DNA from: Geomonas sp. RF6
Lineage (GTDB): Bacteria > Desulfobacterota > Desulfuromonadia > Geobacterales > Geobacteraceae
NCBI RefSeq assembly: GCF_021044625.1
Contig: NZ_CP087999.1
Coordinates: forward strand, 4,485,001 to 4,549,000
Direction of reading: 5' to 3'
Length of the DNA: 64,000 bases
Within the stretch, counting starts at the first letter, position 1. Every line of letters starts with the position of its first letter. The position numbers and the translations under genes were made by a program. The notes below the pieces were generated by a model. The model was not told where the DNA came from. It was given only the letters and a program-made list of their open reading frames with translations, and did not search any database. Shown here piece by piece: positions 33,624-42,734 of this stretch.

Positions 33624-33730
33624 GGCGACCTCCAGTTCCCATTCATGTTACATCCGCTCCCTACACCAAGCTTTCTTCCAGTCGTACCTGGCCCCGATCT
33701 AGCGTGGCGAAAGATGTCGGCATCTTTCAT
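33620..33730 (-). CDS. Possible 36-residue peptide coupled to the second pilin gene
   Basis: ATG at 33730 preceded by GGAGGTAACT, an excellent SD. It reads 36 codons (MKDADIFRHARSGPGTTGRK and on to NMNGNWRSP) and stops at a TGA that overlaps the pilin ATG (ATGA). The peptide resembles nothing known. It may be a leader peptide that couples translation, a truncated gene, or chance. The first codons coincide with a palindrome, GAAAGATG-CATCTTTC. Confidence 0.4.
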   Translation of the reverse strand: MKDADIFRHARSGPGTTGRKLGVGSGCNMNGNWRSP

Positions 33731-34266
33731 AGTTACCTCCGTGATGTTGGATTTGACGACATCACCAGACATCCAGCCTGATCTTCCTGTAACTGCCGTT
33801 CGCGTATTTTTTGGGGTGAAAATCAGATAGTACTACCTCGTCACGCAACGATTGTTCCAAGGCTAATTTATGAAAATTACTTGTCATTCTGCCTGTACTG
33901 TAGCCCAAATGCCTAGCTACCTGTGCAGCAGGCGCACACGGGATGGGCGCGCCTGGATTGGGCGCGGGAGCTCAATAGGTTGCAATGCCATGAGAGTATG
34001 AGGACGTTTATGAGCTAGGACATGAGAGAACTGTGAATGAACGGCTCCGTGCTGGAATAGACAGCTATGAGTGCAGCGAGTAAACTTTTAAAAGTTGAGT
34101 TGGAAGAATTCTTCTTGCCAAATGACAGTCACAATGAGTATAAATAAGTTATCGTCGATTAATGTTTATGTGAAATCCCTTGCTGAGGGGCTCGAAAATG
34201 CGATAACTGAGTATTTATCTGTCCTGATCTGCCGACTCTGTCAGGAGCGTTACCAAGGGGGGGCAT
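33731..34266. other. Intergenic stretch between divergent genes
   Basis: Should contain the promoters of the second pilin gene (minus) and of the multi-PAS kinase gene (plus). It is AT-rich near 34080-34170. No clear -35/-10 pair or riboswitch is seen. Confidence 0.4.
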
Positions 34267-36939
34267 ATGGAGCCAAAGACGATACAAAAGATGCATATAT
34301 CGCGCGACACGCTTTGCGCCATTCTTGAGAGGCTACCTGTTGCAGCGTTTTTCCAGGACGGCGACGTTGTGCATCTCAATAGCGCTGCAGAGGAACTGAC
34401 CGGGTACGGCAGCACCGAGATTGGTTACGACAAGGAGTGGTTCAACACTCTCTACCGCAAGAGCATGGAACGCTGCCGCGATGGTGGGAGCCGCTCCCCG
34501 CACCGGGAGGTCCTGGTGCGGAAAGATGGATCAGTGAGGCTCGTCGATTGCCTTGCTGGCGACGACGGCATTTTGCTCCTGCACGATGTCACCTGCCACA
34601 AAAGCCCCCCCTCTCCTTCTTTCCAACCCGACGGTGTCGAACATCCGAAAACAGTTCCGGTTACCCTTCTCGATCTCGTGGCCATCGTTTCACTCGATGG
34701 CCGCGTGAGGGAGATGCACGGTGCCTGGGAGGAGATGCTCGGCTATCAAAAGGAAGAGCTCCTCGATCGCTCCTTCACCGAATTCGTACATCCTGACGAC
34801 CTCGAATCTGCCGTGCACTCTTTCGAGGCCCTCCTCAAGGACGTGCCCGTCCTCAATGTATCCATCCGTGCTCGCTGCAAGGACAACAGCTACCGGTGGC
34901 TGGAGTGCAAGGCGCTCCCCCCGGACCACCAGGGATTGATCTACGCCAACTTCAAGGACATAACCACCCAAAAAGAGCTGGAGCAGACCTTGCGCCACCG
35001 GGAGCGGCTCTTCCGAGGTCTCTTCCACAACGCCCCTGTCGGGATCTATCAATCCGACGCCGACGGAAAGCATTTCATCGCGAACCAGCGCTGGTACGAG
35101 TATGCCGGTGTTTCGGCAGAAGCAATTTCACCGCGCGGGTCTGATTTCTCTGCAAGTGAAAGGGATCGCGAGCGCATCTCTTCCATGTGGAAAAAAGCGC
35201 TCGAGTCAGGGAAGGAATGGTCCTCCGAATACAGCTACCGCACTGCGAACGGGCGGCGTGTGTGGGTGCATGGAACTGCGCTGCAGCTGCTGGACGAAAA
35301 GGGCGAAATCATAGGGTACCTTGGGTGCAACGTCGACATCACCGAAAGGAAGTTGGCTGAGGAGGCGCTCCGAAAGAGCGAACACCGGTTCCGGCTGGCA
35401 ATGGAAGCGACAAATGACGGTCTGTGGGACATCGACCTGGAGACGAAGCGCGCCTACTACAGCCCGGGGTGTTATCGCATGCTCGGCTACGATCCGGTAA
35501 AGGACAAGAGGTCGGACGAGGAGTGGCTCGAACTGGTGCACGCGGAAGATCTCCCCCGGACGGTGGAGGCTTACCGGAAGTGCGCCGAGAACAGGACGGC
35601 GGGGTTCGAGGTGGAGTCCCGGATGCGCTCCAAGGATGGGACCTGGAAATGGATCCTCAGTCGCGGAAAAGCCGTCGCTCCCGACCTGAGCGACCGCCCT
35701 CCCCGGATCGTCGGAACCTTTGTCGATATCAGCGACCGGAAGATGATGGAAGAGATGCTCCGCAAGGAGCACGAGCTCTTGAACCTCATCACCGAGACCA
35801 GTCCCGTCGGCATCCTCTTCATCGAGAGGAGCGGCAGGATCCCCTTCGTCAATCCCCGCATGGAAGAGATCACCGGCTTCACCAGAGAAGAGCTGAAGGC
35901 GCGCGGCCACGCCATCATGCTGGAGCGCCTTTCCTCGCCGGAACGGGACGCTCTCAATCCTGAGCAGATTCCTTCGCAACGCGCCATCGCCACCGGGGGC
36001 TCCCAGCGAGACGTCTGCCTCACCTTCCGGCGGAAAGACGGCCGCCATATTCTCCTTTCCATAAACTCCGCCCCCTTTCTCGATGCCGACGGCGAGATCG
36101 GCGGCGTAGTGGAAACTATCGAGGACGTAACAGAGCGGAAGGAAGCTGAACAGGAGACGCGACGCCTGAACGAAGAACTGGATCTGAGGGTGATGGAGAG
36201 GACAACGCAGCTGAACCTCGCCAAAAGGGAAATGGAGTCCTTCAGCTATTCCGTCTCCCACGACCTGCGTGCGCCGCTGCGCCACATAAACAGCTACTGC
36301 ACGATACTGGAGGAGGACTTCGCCGACGCCCTGCCACTGCAGGCGCACCACTATCTGGACCGCATCTGCGCCGCCAGCACCAGAATGGGAAAACTGATAG
36401 ACGACCTCTTGAAGCTCTCCAGGATCAACCGCGCCGAAATGAAGCTCGGCCCCTTCAAGATCAGCAAGATCGCGCAGGAGGTGGCGGCCATTCTGCGTGA
36501 GGAGTACGCCGGGCGCGACGTGCAGTTCGAGATTGCGGATGGACTTGTGGCGAAAGGGGACCGCTTCCTGGTTCGCCAGGTGCTGGAGAACCTGATGGAA
36601 AATGCCATGAAGTACACCTCGAAGCACGCCACCGCGCGCATCGAGTTCGGCAGGACCATGATCGACGGGAAGCAGGCCTTTTATGTGAAGGATGACGGCG
36701 CCGGGTTCGACATGGCGTACGCGGACAAACTCTTCCAGCCCTTCCAGAGGCTCCACGGCTCCGAATTCGAGGGAACCGGTATAGGACTCGCTACGGTGAA
36801 GCGGATTGTCGAGCGGCACGGCGGGCGGGTGTGGGCATACGGCGCGGTAGACGAAGGAGCAGCCTTCTACTTCACCCTCTCAGGCCCCGGACGCGGCGTA
36901 GCGAGTGGCGAACGGCATGGCGAGGGGATGGCTGCATGA
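34267..36939 (+). CDS. Multi-PAS sensor histidine kinase
   Basis: A soluble, probably cytoplasmic 890-residue kinase with no membrane helix. Five PAS-type units occur in order: ILERLPVAAFFQDGDVVHLN (about 20), LLDLVAIVSLDGRVREMHGA (138), FRGLFHNAPVGIYQSDADGK (255), FRLAMEATNDGLWDIDLETK (378) and LLNLITETSPVGILFIERSG (504). They are separated by PAC-like ends (VDITERK, VDISDRK, EDVTERKEAE). The HisKA box is SYSVSHDLRAPLRHIN with His665. The ATPase domain has NLMENAMKYTSK, KDDGAGFDMAYADKLF and GTGIGLATVKRIVERHGG. This is the phytochrome/bacteriophytochrome-like kinase subclass. No receiver and no adjacent regulator: an orphan with many possible inputs. SD AAGGGGGGG. Confidence 0.92.
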   Translation: MEPKTIQKMHISRDTLCAILERLPVAAFFQDGDVVHLNSAAEELTGYGSTEIGYDKEWFNTLYRKSMERCRDGGSRSPHREVLVRKDGSVRLVDCLAGDDGILLLHDVTCHKSPPSPSFQPDGVEHPKTVPVTLLDLVAIVSLDGRVREMHGAWEEMLGYQKEELLDRSFTEFVHPDDLESAVHSFEALLKDVPVLNVSIRARCKDNSYRWLECKALPPDHQGLIYANFKDITTQKELEQTLRHRERLFRGLFHNAPVGIYQSDADGKHFIANQRWYEYAGVSAEAISPRGSDFSASERDRERISSMWKKALESGKEWSSEYSYRTANGRRVWVHGTALQLLDEKGEIIGYLGCNVDITERKLAEEALRKSEHRFRLAMEATNDGLWDIDLETKRAYYSPGCYRMLGYDPVKDKRSDEEWLELVHAEDLPRTVEAYRKCAENRTAGFEVESRMRSKDGTWKWILSRGKAVAPDLSDRPPRIVGTFVDISDRKMMEEMLRKEHELLNLITETSPVGILFIERSGRIPFVNPRMEEITGFTREELKARGHAIMLERLSSPERDALNPEQIPSQRAIATGGSQRDVCLTFRRKDGRHILLSINSAPFLDADGEIGGVVETIEDVTERKEAEQETRRLNEELDLRVMERTTQLNLAKREMESFSYSVSHDLRAPLRHINSYCTILEEDFADALPLQAHHYLDRICAASTRMGKLIDDLLKLSRINRAEMKLGPFKISKIAQEVAAILREEYAGRDVQFEIADGLVAKGDRFLVRQVLENLMENAMKYTSKHATARIEFGRTMIDGKQAFYVKDDGAGFDMAYADKLFQPFQRLHGSEFEGTGIGLATVKRIVERHGGRVWAYGAVDEGAAFYFTLSGPGRGVASGERHGEGMAA

Positions 36940-36946
36940 AACGACT

Positions 36947-36977
36947 CACCCCCTGACGTTCCGAACGGCAGGGGGTG
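36947..36977. terminator. Bidirectional terminator between kinase gene and etfA
   Basis: CACCCCCTG pairs with CAGGGGGTG, continued inside by CGTTC/GAACG, giving 14 pairs between convergent genes. No U-tract. Confidence 0.7.
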
Positions 36978-37012
36978 GAGATTGAGGCGACAAAAGCTGG
37001 GGACAAACCTAT

Positions 37013-37924
37013 TTACTTCCCGACCTTCGCCGTAAGTGCCTGCACCAGTGGAATCACATCCGCTACCACAAGGACGTCTGCTATCTCACCGATCGGGGCT
37101 TCCTTGTCCTTGTTGATGGCCACCACAAACCCGGACCGCTTCATCCCCGCCAGATGCTGGATCGCTCCAGAAATGCCGCAGGCGATGTACAGCTTCGGGC
37201 TCACCGACTGCCCCGTTGTCCCGACTTGCCGGCTGTGATCGACCCAGCCAGCGTCCACCACGGGGCGGCTGGCAGCCAGCTCACCGCCGAGGGCCCGCGC
37301 CAGAGCCGCGATCACCTCCACATTTTCCTGTTTCCCGATGCCGCGCCCAGCGCTCACGATGATGTCGGCCCGTCCCAGGTCCACCGTCTTCGCCTCTGCC
37401 GGCTGGTACCCCGCAAAGGCCACCCGCGTCTCCCCACTCCCCTCCAGCGGAATTACGGAAGGGGTTTCGTCAGTCACGATCGCAGAAAAGGCTCCGAGCT
37501 GAATGGTGATCACTCCACGGGAGCCGCTCGTTTTCACCGCCCGGCGCATCTTCCCATTGCACGCGCCCGTTTCGAAGCCGTCTTCGGTGATGGCGACGAC
37601 CTCAGAGACCTGGCCGCACTTCAGTCGCGCCGCCACCCGCGGCGCCAGATCCCAGCCGTACGAGGTGTGGAGGAAGACGATGTAATCGGGATCTTCCTTT
37701 TCGACCGCAGTCAGCACAAGCTGACGGTGCAGGTCCGGATTGTATTCACCGTATCTCTCGGCGTCCGCGAGGTACACCTTCCCGCCGAAAGGAGGCGCAG
37801 CGGCAGGATCGCCCACCAGCACCATGGCACTTTCCGCCCCGAGCTTCGCTGCAAAGCCGGCGAGCTCATAGGTCGCCTCGAAAAGCTTCCCTTCCCTTTG
37901 TTCTGCTACAAGTAGCGCCTTCAT
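37013..37924 (-). CDS. etfA: Electron transfer flavoprotein alpha subunit
   Basis: Large subunit of ETF, which takes electrons from acyl-CoA dehydrogenase and passes them on to a quinone reductase. It has 303 residues: an N-terminal Rossmann-like domain ([20 protein letters not shown]) and the C-terminal FAD domain with the signature [40 protein letters not shown], and [28 protein letters not shown] precedes the ATG at 37924. It is the last gene of the fatty-acid oxidation operon, directly after etfB. Confidence 0.95.
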   Translation of the reverse strand: MKALLVAEQREGKLFEATYELAGFAAKLGAESAMVLVGDPAAAPPFGGKVYLADAERYGEYNPDLHRQLVLTAVEKEDPDYIVFLHTSYGWDLAPRVAARLKCGQVSEVVAITEDGFETGACNGKMRRAVKTSGSRGVITIQLGAFSAIVTDETPSVIPLEGSGETRVAFAGYQPAEAKTVDLGRADIIVSAGRGIGKQENVEVIAALARALGGELAASRPVVDAGWVDHSRQVGTTGQSVSPKLYIACGISGAIQHLAGMKRSGFVVAINKDKEAPIGEIADVLVVADVIPLVQALTAKVGK

Positions 37925-37949
37925 GCCATTGCCTCCCACCTTTCCGCAC

Positions 37950-38726
37950 CTACCGCACCACGGAGGTTTTTTCCTTCAAGACCGAATAAAGCTTCGTCGC
38001 GAGGTCCCCCGCCTCCCCTTCAAGGATCATCCCGGCTCCCTTCTTGGCAGGAGGATAAAAGCTCACGGTTTGAGCCAGGGGGGCTTCCGTGGAGAGATCC
38101 GCCACAGGGATGACATCGAGCTCCTTCTTCTTCGCCTTCATGATGTTGGGAAGTGTCGGATAGCGCGGCACGTTGAGCCCCAGCTGGCAGGTCACCAGCG
38201 CCGGGAGGGGAAGCTTCACGATCCCTTTTGTCCCCCCTTCAAGCTCACGACGCGCGGTGACGACTCCATCGGCGTATTCGAAGCCGACGAGAGTCGTGGT
38301 GCAGGCATAATCGATAAGCTCCGCGACGGTCACCCCCACCTGCGCCGAGCCCCGATCCTGAGACTGGACACCGGTAAAGATGATGTCGAAGCCCTTCCCT
38401 TTCGCGAAGGCGGCTATGATGGACGCCACCTGCCACGGGTCCTTCAGGTGTACCTCGGGATCCTTCACGTGAACGCCGCGGTCGCACCCCATCGCCAAAG
38501 CCTTCTTGATCGCCTCCACGACCCGGTCGGGCCCGATGGAGAGTACCGTGACGTCGGCCGAGTCCCCCACCTGCTCCTTCAGCCGGATAGCCTGCTCCAC
38601 CGCGTACTCGTCGAACTCGTTCATGCGGTAGGCAAGATCCGTCTCCGAGTACCAGACACCATTCTTGTCCGGAATAAAGCGCGACTCCATATCCGGCACC
38701 TGCTTCACGCACACCAAAATCTTCAT
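37950..38726 (-). CDS. etfB: Electron transfer flavoprotein beta subunit
   Basis: Small subunit of ETF, 258 residues. It starts KILVCVKQVPDM, typical for EtfB, and contains MNEFDEYAVEQAIRLKEQVG and the nucleotide-binding and recognition region ALAMGCDRGVHVKDPE. The family signature is in FDIIFTGVQSQDRGSAQVGV. It lies between the membrane Fe-S oxidoreductase gene and etfA, so the three form an electron path to the membrane. SD GGGAGGGG. Confidence 0.95.
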   Translation of the reverse strand: MKILVCVKQVPDMESRFIPDKNGVWYSETDLAYRMNEFDEYAVEQAIRLKEQVGDSADVTVLSIGPDRVVEAIKKALAMGCDRGVHVKDPEVHLKDPWQVASIIAAFAKGKGFDIIFTGVQSQDRGSAQVGVTVAELIDYACTTTLVGFEYADGVVTARRELEGGTKGIVKLPLPALVTCQLGLNVPRYPTLPNIMKAKKKELDVIPVADLSTEAPLAQTVSFYPPAKKGAGMILEGEAGDLATKLYSVLKEKTSVVR

Positions 38727-38760
38727 GGCCCCTCCCCTGCTATTACCACTCGTCCTCTCG

Positions 38761-40782
38761 TCACGCCTTTGGCGGCGTCGCCGGCGGGGTTGGCGTGCCC
38801 AGCCGGCTCGCCACTATTTCCGCCAGGTCTTTCACCACGATCTTCCCTTCAAACCCGCCGGTCTTGATGCCGTCCTCGAAGGTGCTGAGGCAATAGGGAC
38901 AGTTCGATACCAGCATCGGCGCCCCCGTCCCGTGCGCCATCCCCACCCTCTTCTCGTTTATCCTCGTCCCCACCCGCTCCTCGGCAAGGATCCTGCCGCC
39001 GCCAGAGCCGCAGCAGAAGCTTTCGTAACGGGAAGCACCCATCTCGCGGATCCCGCCGCCGCACGCCTTCAGGAGCTCCCGCGGCTCATCGATGATATCC
39101 ATGTACCTGCCGACGTAGCAGGAGTCGTGGTAGGTGAGGTCAAACGCCTCCGGGCGCAGGGTGAGCCGCCTGTCGCGCAGGAGCGTGTGCATGAAGCGGG
39201 AGTAGTGCTCCACCTCGACCTCTTTCTCCAGCCCCAGATCCCGGTAGTCGCGCCTGAGGGTATTGAAGCAATGCGGACAGGTGGTGACGATCTTCTTCAC
39301 GCCGTACCCCTGAAAGAGCTCGATGTTCTCCCTGGCGAGCATCTGGTAGAGGTACTCGTTGCCGAGCCTTCGCACCGGGTCGCCGCAACACTTCTCCTCC
39401 TTGCCGAGAATCCCCACGCGCACCCCTGCCGCATTGCAGATGCGCAGGAAGTTCTTCGCGACCTCCTTGTTGCGCCTGTCAAAGGACGCAAAGCACCCGG
39501 CAAAGTACAGAATGTCGACGTCCCTCTCTTCCGCCATTACCTTTACATCGAGCCCCTGCGCCCAGTCGCCGCGGGAGGCGTAGGCGAGCCCGAAGGGGTT
39601 GCCGTTCACCTCCAGGTGCCCCACAGCGCTGCGCACCTCCTCGCCGGGGAAGGCCCCCTCCATGAGGGCGAGCTCCCGCCTCATCTCCATGATGATATTC
39701 ACATGCTCGATCCCCGCCGGACATATCTCCTGGCAGGCGCGGCAGGTGGTGCACTCCCAGAGCACCTCTTCCGTCACCCTGCGCACCATGTCCCCTTGCG
39801 GATCGTTGAACGCCATCTCCCCCACCTGCCGGACCACCTGCATCGGAGTGAGCGGCTTATCCGTGTTGTAGGCGGGGCAGCGGTCCTGGCACCTCTTGCA
39901 GACCGTACAGGCATCGGAGTCGTAGATGTACTTCCACGGAAGGTCGGGGACCTTCAGCGCGCCGTACTGATCGACCGTTTCGTCCTCCAGGTTCGGCGTC
40001 ACAATCGTTCCTTTCGGCGTGAGATCGCTGAAGAAATAGTTCACGGAGGTGGTGAAGAGATGCCGCAGCTTTGTGAGCGGGATCGCGGCGATAAAGGTCA
40101 TGGAGAGGAAGAAGTGAACCCACCAGAGGACCTTGTGCGCGAAGGCCAGGGAGCGGGGAGCTATGCCGACAAAGGCATAGCCGGCCAGGAGCCCCACAGG
40201 TGAAAAGCGCGCGAGATCCGGGTTCACCCCGATCTCGGTAACAGCCATCCTCAAAGCCTCCACGATGAATCCGGTGATCAGTATGGAGAAAATGAGCGCG
40301 TGCATGAAGTAGTCGTCCCACACCGTGTCGAGCCCGTGCGGTTTCACCACGAAGCGCCGCACCAGCAGTCCCCCCAGCATGAGGATCGCTAATCCACCGG
40401 CGATGTCGAGGGTGAGGGAATAGATCTCGTAAAAGGTTCCCCTCAGAAAGCGGAGCCCGAACAAGGGCTGGCTGAAGTCCACCTGGATCATGATGAGGAG
40501 TGTGCCGATGAAGAGGAGGAAGAACCCCCAGAAGAAGAAGGCGTGGAGGCTGCCGGGGCCGGGGACGCGCAGCACCTGGAGTTGCGTGAAGACGTTCTTG
40601 AGGAATATGGAGATGCGCCTGGGGATCTGGTCCCGGCGGTGGAGAGGCTTGCCGAGCTTGTAGACCTGCACCCTTCGGTAGAAGCCAAAGACGACGGCGG
40701 CGAAGGTGAGCGCGGTGAAAAAGTACATAGGCAGCAGCACGCCCAGGCCGACGTTCCAGTAGATCTGTCTAGACGCTTCCAT
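38761..40782 (-). CDS. Membrane Fe-S oxidoreductase, probable ETF:(mena)quinone oxidoreductase
   Basis: A fused 673-residue inner-membrane protein. Residues 1-240 hold about six helices in a NarI-like, haem b-type membrane domain. Next come two 4Fe-4S motifs (CTVCKRCQDRCPAYN and CTTCRACQEICPAG) and a HdrD-like C-terminal half with two Cys-rich CCG domains (EEKCCGDPVRRLGN with CPHCFNTL, then FCCGSGGGRI with NCPYCLST). Proteins of this type next to etfBA are regarded as ETF:menaquinone oxidoreductases that return electrons from beta-oxidation to the respiratory chain. The role is inferred from family and location. I start at the ATG at 40782 (GAGGTGGCT). Confidence 0.9.
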   Translation of the reverse strand: MEASRQIYWNVGLGVLLPMYFFTALTFAAVVFGFYRRVQVYKLGKPLHRRDQIPRRISIFLKNVFTQLQVLRVPGPGSLHAFFFWGFFLLFIGTLLIMIQVDFSQPLFGLRFLRGTFYEIYSLTLDIAGGLAILMLGGLLVRRFVVKPHGLDTVWDDYFMHALIFSILITGFIVEALRMAVTEIGVNPDLARFSPVGLLAGYAFVGIAPRSLAFAHKVLWWVHFFLSMTFIAAIPLTKLRHLFTTSVNYFFSDLTPKGTIVTPNLEDETVDQYGALKVPDLPWKYIYDSDACTVCKRCQDRCPAYNTDKPLTPMQVVRQVGEMAFNDPQGDMVRRVTEEVLWECTTCRACQEICPAGIEHVNIIMEMRRELALMEGAFPGEEVRSAVGHLEVNGNPFGLAYASRGDWAQGLDVKVMAEERDVDILYFAGCFASFDRRNKEVAKNFLRICNAAGVRVGILGKEEKCCGDPVRRLGNEYLYQMLARENIELFQGYGVKKIVTTCPHCFNTLRRDYRDLGLEKEVEVEHYSRFMHTLLRDRRLTLRPEAFDLTYHDSCYVGRYMDIIDEPRELLKACGGGIREMGASRYESFCCGSGGGRILAEERVGTRINEKRVGMAHGTGAPMLVSNCPYCLSTFEDGIKTGGFEGKIVVKDLAEIVASRLGTPTPPATPPKA

Positions 40783-40823
40783 AGCCACCTCGAATCACTC
40801 AGAACACTTTGGAAATGTTGCAC

Positions 40824-40915
40824 ATGTAGGCCGGAATAAGCGAAGCGTTTCCGGCGTTCGCGCTGCCGTCAGCTGAGTGATGCCGGGAACGCCTGCGGCT
40901 TATCCCGGCCTACAT
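40824..40915. repeat. REP-like inverted repeat, copy 1
   Basis: A 92-bp imperfect palindrome bounded by ATGTAGGCCGG and CCGGCCTACAT. The arms carry (G/A)ATAAGCxxxxGCGTT(T/C)CCGGC. It sits between fadE and the Fe-S oxidoreductase gene inside the operon, 12 bases after the fadE stop. Two further copies occur at 49261 and 49969. Confidence 0.85.
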
Positions 40916-40926
40916 TTCACAATGAG

Positions 40927-42705
40927 CTAAAAGATATATTTCTCCGCTGCGCTTGCCGCGGCGGCGAGTTCGCGTTTGGCCGACAGGAGCCCGCTGGCGT
41001 CGTACTTGGTAAATCGCCTGATCCCGCTCAGGAGAATCGTGAGGGTGTCCCCCTCCTCCGCATAATAGGCAGCCTTGCGTGCTGCGGTGGCGCACCGCTC
41101 CGCCGCGGTAAATGCAAAGGACTTCACAGCGGCCGAGACCGCTCCCTTTTTCCCCTCGCTCGCCGCGGCAAGCATCTTCTCCGCGCGCAGCACTGCACTT
41201 TCCAGGGCAAAGACGTTGATGGCGATGTCGGCAAGGGCCAAAAGAAGCTCCTGCTCCTCCTTTATCTTTAACAGAAATTTCTGGGCAGCCGCGCCCGCCA
41301 CCACCAAAAATGCCTTTTTCAGGTTCGCCAGGAGCGCCTTTTCCCGGGCAAAGGGAAGGGATTCGTCTGTCTCCTCAAAGGAAGGGGTGGAGAGAGCCTC
41401 AAATGCCTTCATCGCTTCCCGCGAAAGGGGCAGTTCCCCCTTCATGCTCCGCGCGAGCATTATCCCCGGGATCAGGAGCCGGTTGATCTCGTTGGTCCCC
41501 TCAAAGATCCGGTTTATCCGTTCGTCGCGGTAGTAGCGCTCCGCCGGGTACTCCTGAATGAAGCCGTACCCCCCGAAGATCTGCACGACCTCGTCCGCGG
41601 TGTGCGCCAGGACCTCGCTGCAAAATACCTTTGCGACGGCGCACTCCACCGCATACTCCTCCACCCCGCGCTGGTACGCGACGTAGTAGTCAGCGGTTTC
41701 CTTCGGGATCGTGGCGAGGCGGTCGTCGATGAGCCCGGCGAGGCGGTAGACGAGCGATTCCGCGGCGAAGATTTCCGCGGTGAGGTCGGCGATCTTCTCC
41801 CTGATCGCACCAAAGGAGGCGATCGGCTGGTCAAACTGCTTGCGCAGGTTCGCGTAGCGCAGCGCCTCTGCCAGCGCATTTTTCGCGGCGCCGGTGACCG
41901 CTGCGCCGAGCTTGAAGCGCCCGACGTTCAGGACGTTGAAGGCGATCTTGTGCCCCTTCCCTATCTCTCCCAGGAGGTTTTCCACCGGCACCCGCGCATT
42001 TTCCAGGATGACCTGCGTGGTGGAGGTCCCCTTGATCCCGAGCTTCTTTTCCTCCGGCCCGACCGAAAGCCCTTCCGTGTCGCGCTCCACCAGAAAAGCG
42101 GTGAAATGCTCCCGGTCCACCTTGGCAAAAATGGTGAAGAGGTTCGCGATGCTCCCGTTGGTGGTGAACTGCTTCGTACCGTTCAGGAGGTAATACTTCC
42201 CGTCTTCCGAAAGGGTGGCGCTGGCCTTCGCACTCAGGGCGTCACTCCCGGAGCCGGGCTCGGTGAGGCAGTAGGCGGCGATCCACTCGCCGCTCATGAG
42301 CTTGTGCAGGTAGCGGTCCTTCTGCTGATCTGTGCCGTAATACACGAGCGGGAGGGTCCCTATCCCGGTGTGCGCGGCGTAGACGACGGAAAAGGAGCCA
42401 CTGGCGGCAAACTTCTCCGCAACCAGCATGCTGGTGGCCTTGTCCAGCTCCAGCCCGCCGTACTCCTCCGGCGCATCGATCATCAGGAGGCCGAGCTCCC
42501 CGCAGCGCTTCATCAGGTGCACCACGTGCTCGAAATTCTGGTGCTCTATCTCTTCCCGCAGCGGCACCGCTTCGTTGCGGACGAACTCCTCCGTGGTCTG
42601 GGCGATCTGGCGCTGCTCGTCGGTGAAGTCCTCCGGAGTGAAGACCTCATCCTTCGCAGCCTCGGCTATCAGATACTCCGCACCTTTGAAGATTCTTCCT
42701 GGCAT
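40927..42705 (-). CDS. Acyl-CoA dehydrogenase, long form with C-terminal extension
   Basis: FAD enzyme for the first step of beta-oxidation (acyl-CoA to trans-2-enoyl-CoA), giving electrons to ETF. It has 592 residues, against about 380 for short forms. The extra C-terminal 170-residue helical domain is like VLCAD/ACAD9-type enzymes. Landmarks are AAYCLTEPGSGSDALSAKAS, GIKGTSTTQVILENARVPVE, and EYPAERYYRDERINRIFEGT with the catalytic Glu region in GTNEINRLLIPGIM. The ATG has GAGGTGCCGT. It lies between the thiolase and Fe-S oxidoreductase genes. Chain-length range is unknown; the symbol fadE is plausible. Confidence 0.93.
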   Translation of the reverse strand: MPGRIFKGAEYLIAEAAKDEVFTPEDFTDEQRQIAQTTEEFVRNEAVPLREEIEHQNFEHVVHLMKRCGELGLLMIDAPEEYGGLELDKATSMLVAEKFAASGSFSVVYAAHTGIGTLPLVYYGTDQQKDRYLHKLMSGEWIAAYCLTEPGSGSDALSAKASATLSEDGKYYLLNGTKQFTTNGSIANLFTIFAKVDREHFTAFLVERDTEGLSVGPEEKKLGIKGTSTTQVILENARVPVENLLGEIGKGHKIAFNVLNVGRFKLGAAVTGAAKNALAEALRYANLRKQFDQPIASFGAIREKIADLTAEIFAAESLVYRLAGLIDDRLATIPKETADYYVAYQRGVEEYAVECAVAKVFCSEVLAHTADEVVQIFGGYGFIQEYPAERYYRDERINRIFEGTNEINRLLIPGIMLARSMKGELPLSREAMKAFEALSTPSFEETDESLPFAREKALLANLKKAFLVVAGAAAQKFLLKIKEEQELLLALADIAINVFALESAVLRAEKMLAAASEGKKGAVSAAVKSFAFTAAERCATAARKAAYYAEEGDTLTILLSGIRRFTKYDASGLLSAKRELAAAASAAEKYIF

Positions 42706-42734
42706 ACGGCACCTCGACCTGGCTCACCTACCCC

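Noticed and set aside
34095-34328. Small open frame just before the multi-PAS kinase
   Set aside because: It overlaps the kinase start in another frame and has no SD; composition is not coding-like.
35206-36819. Open frame of 537 codons on the minus strand opposite the multi-PAS kinase
   Set aside because: Antisense shadow of the kinase; no SD or recognisable domain.
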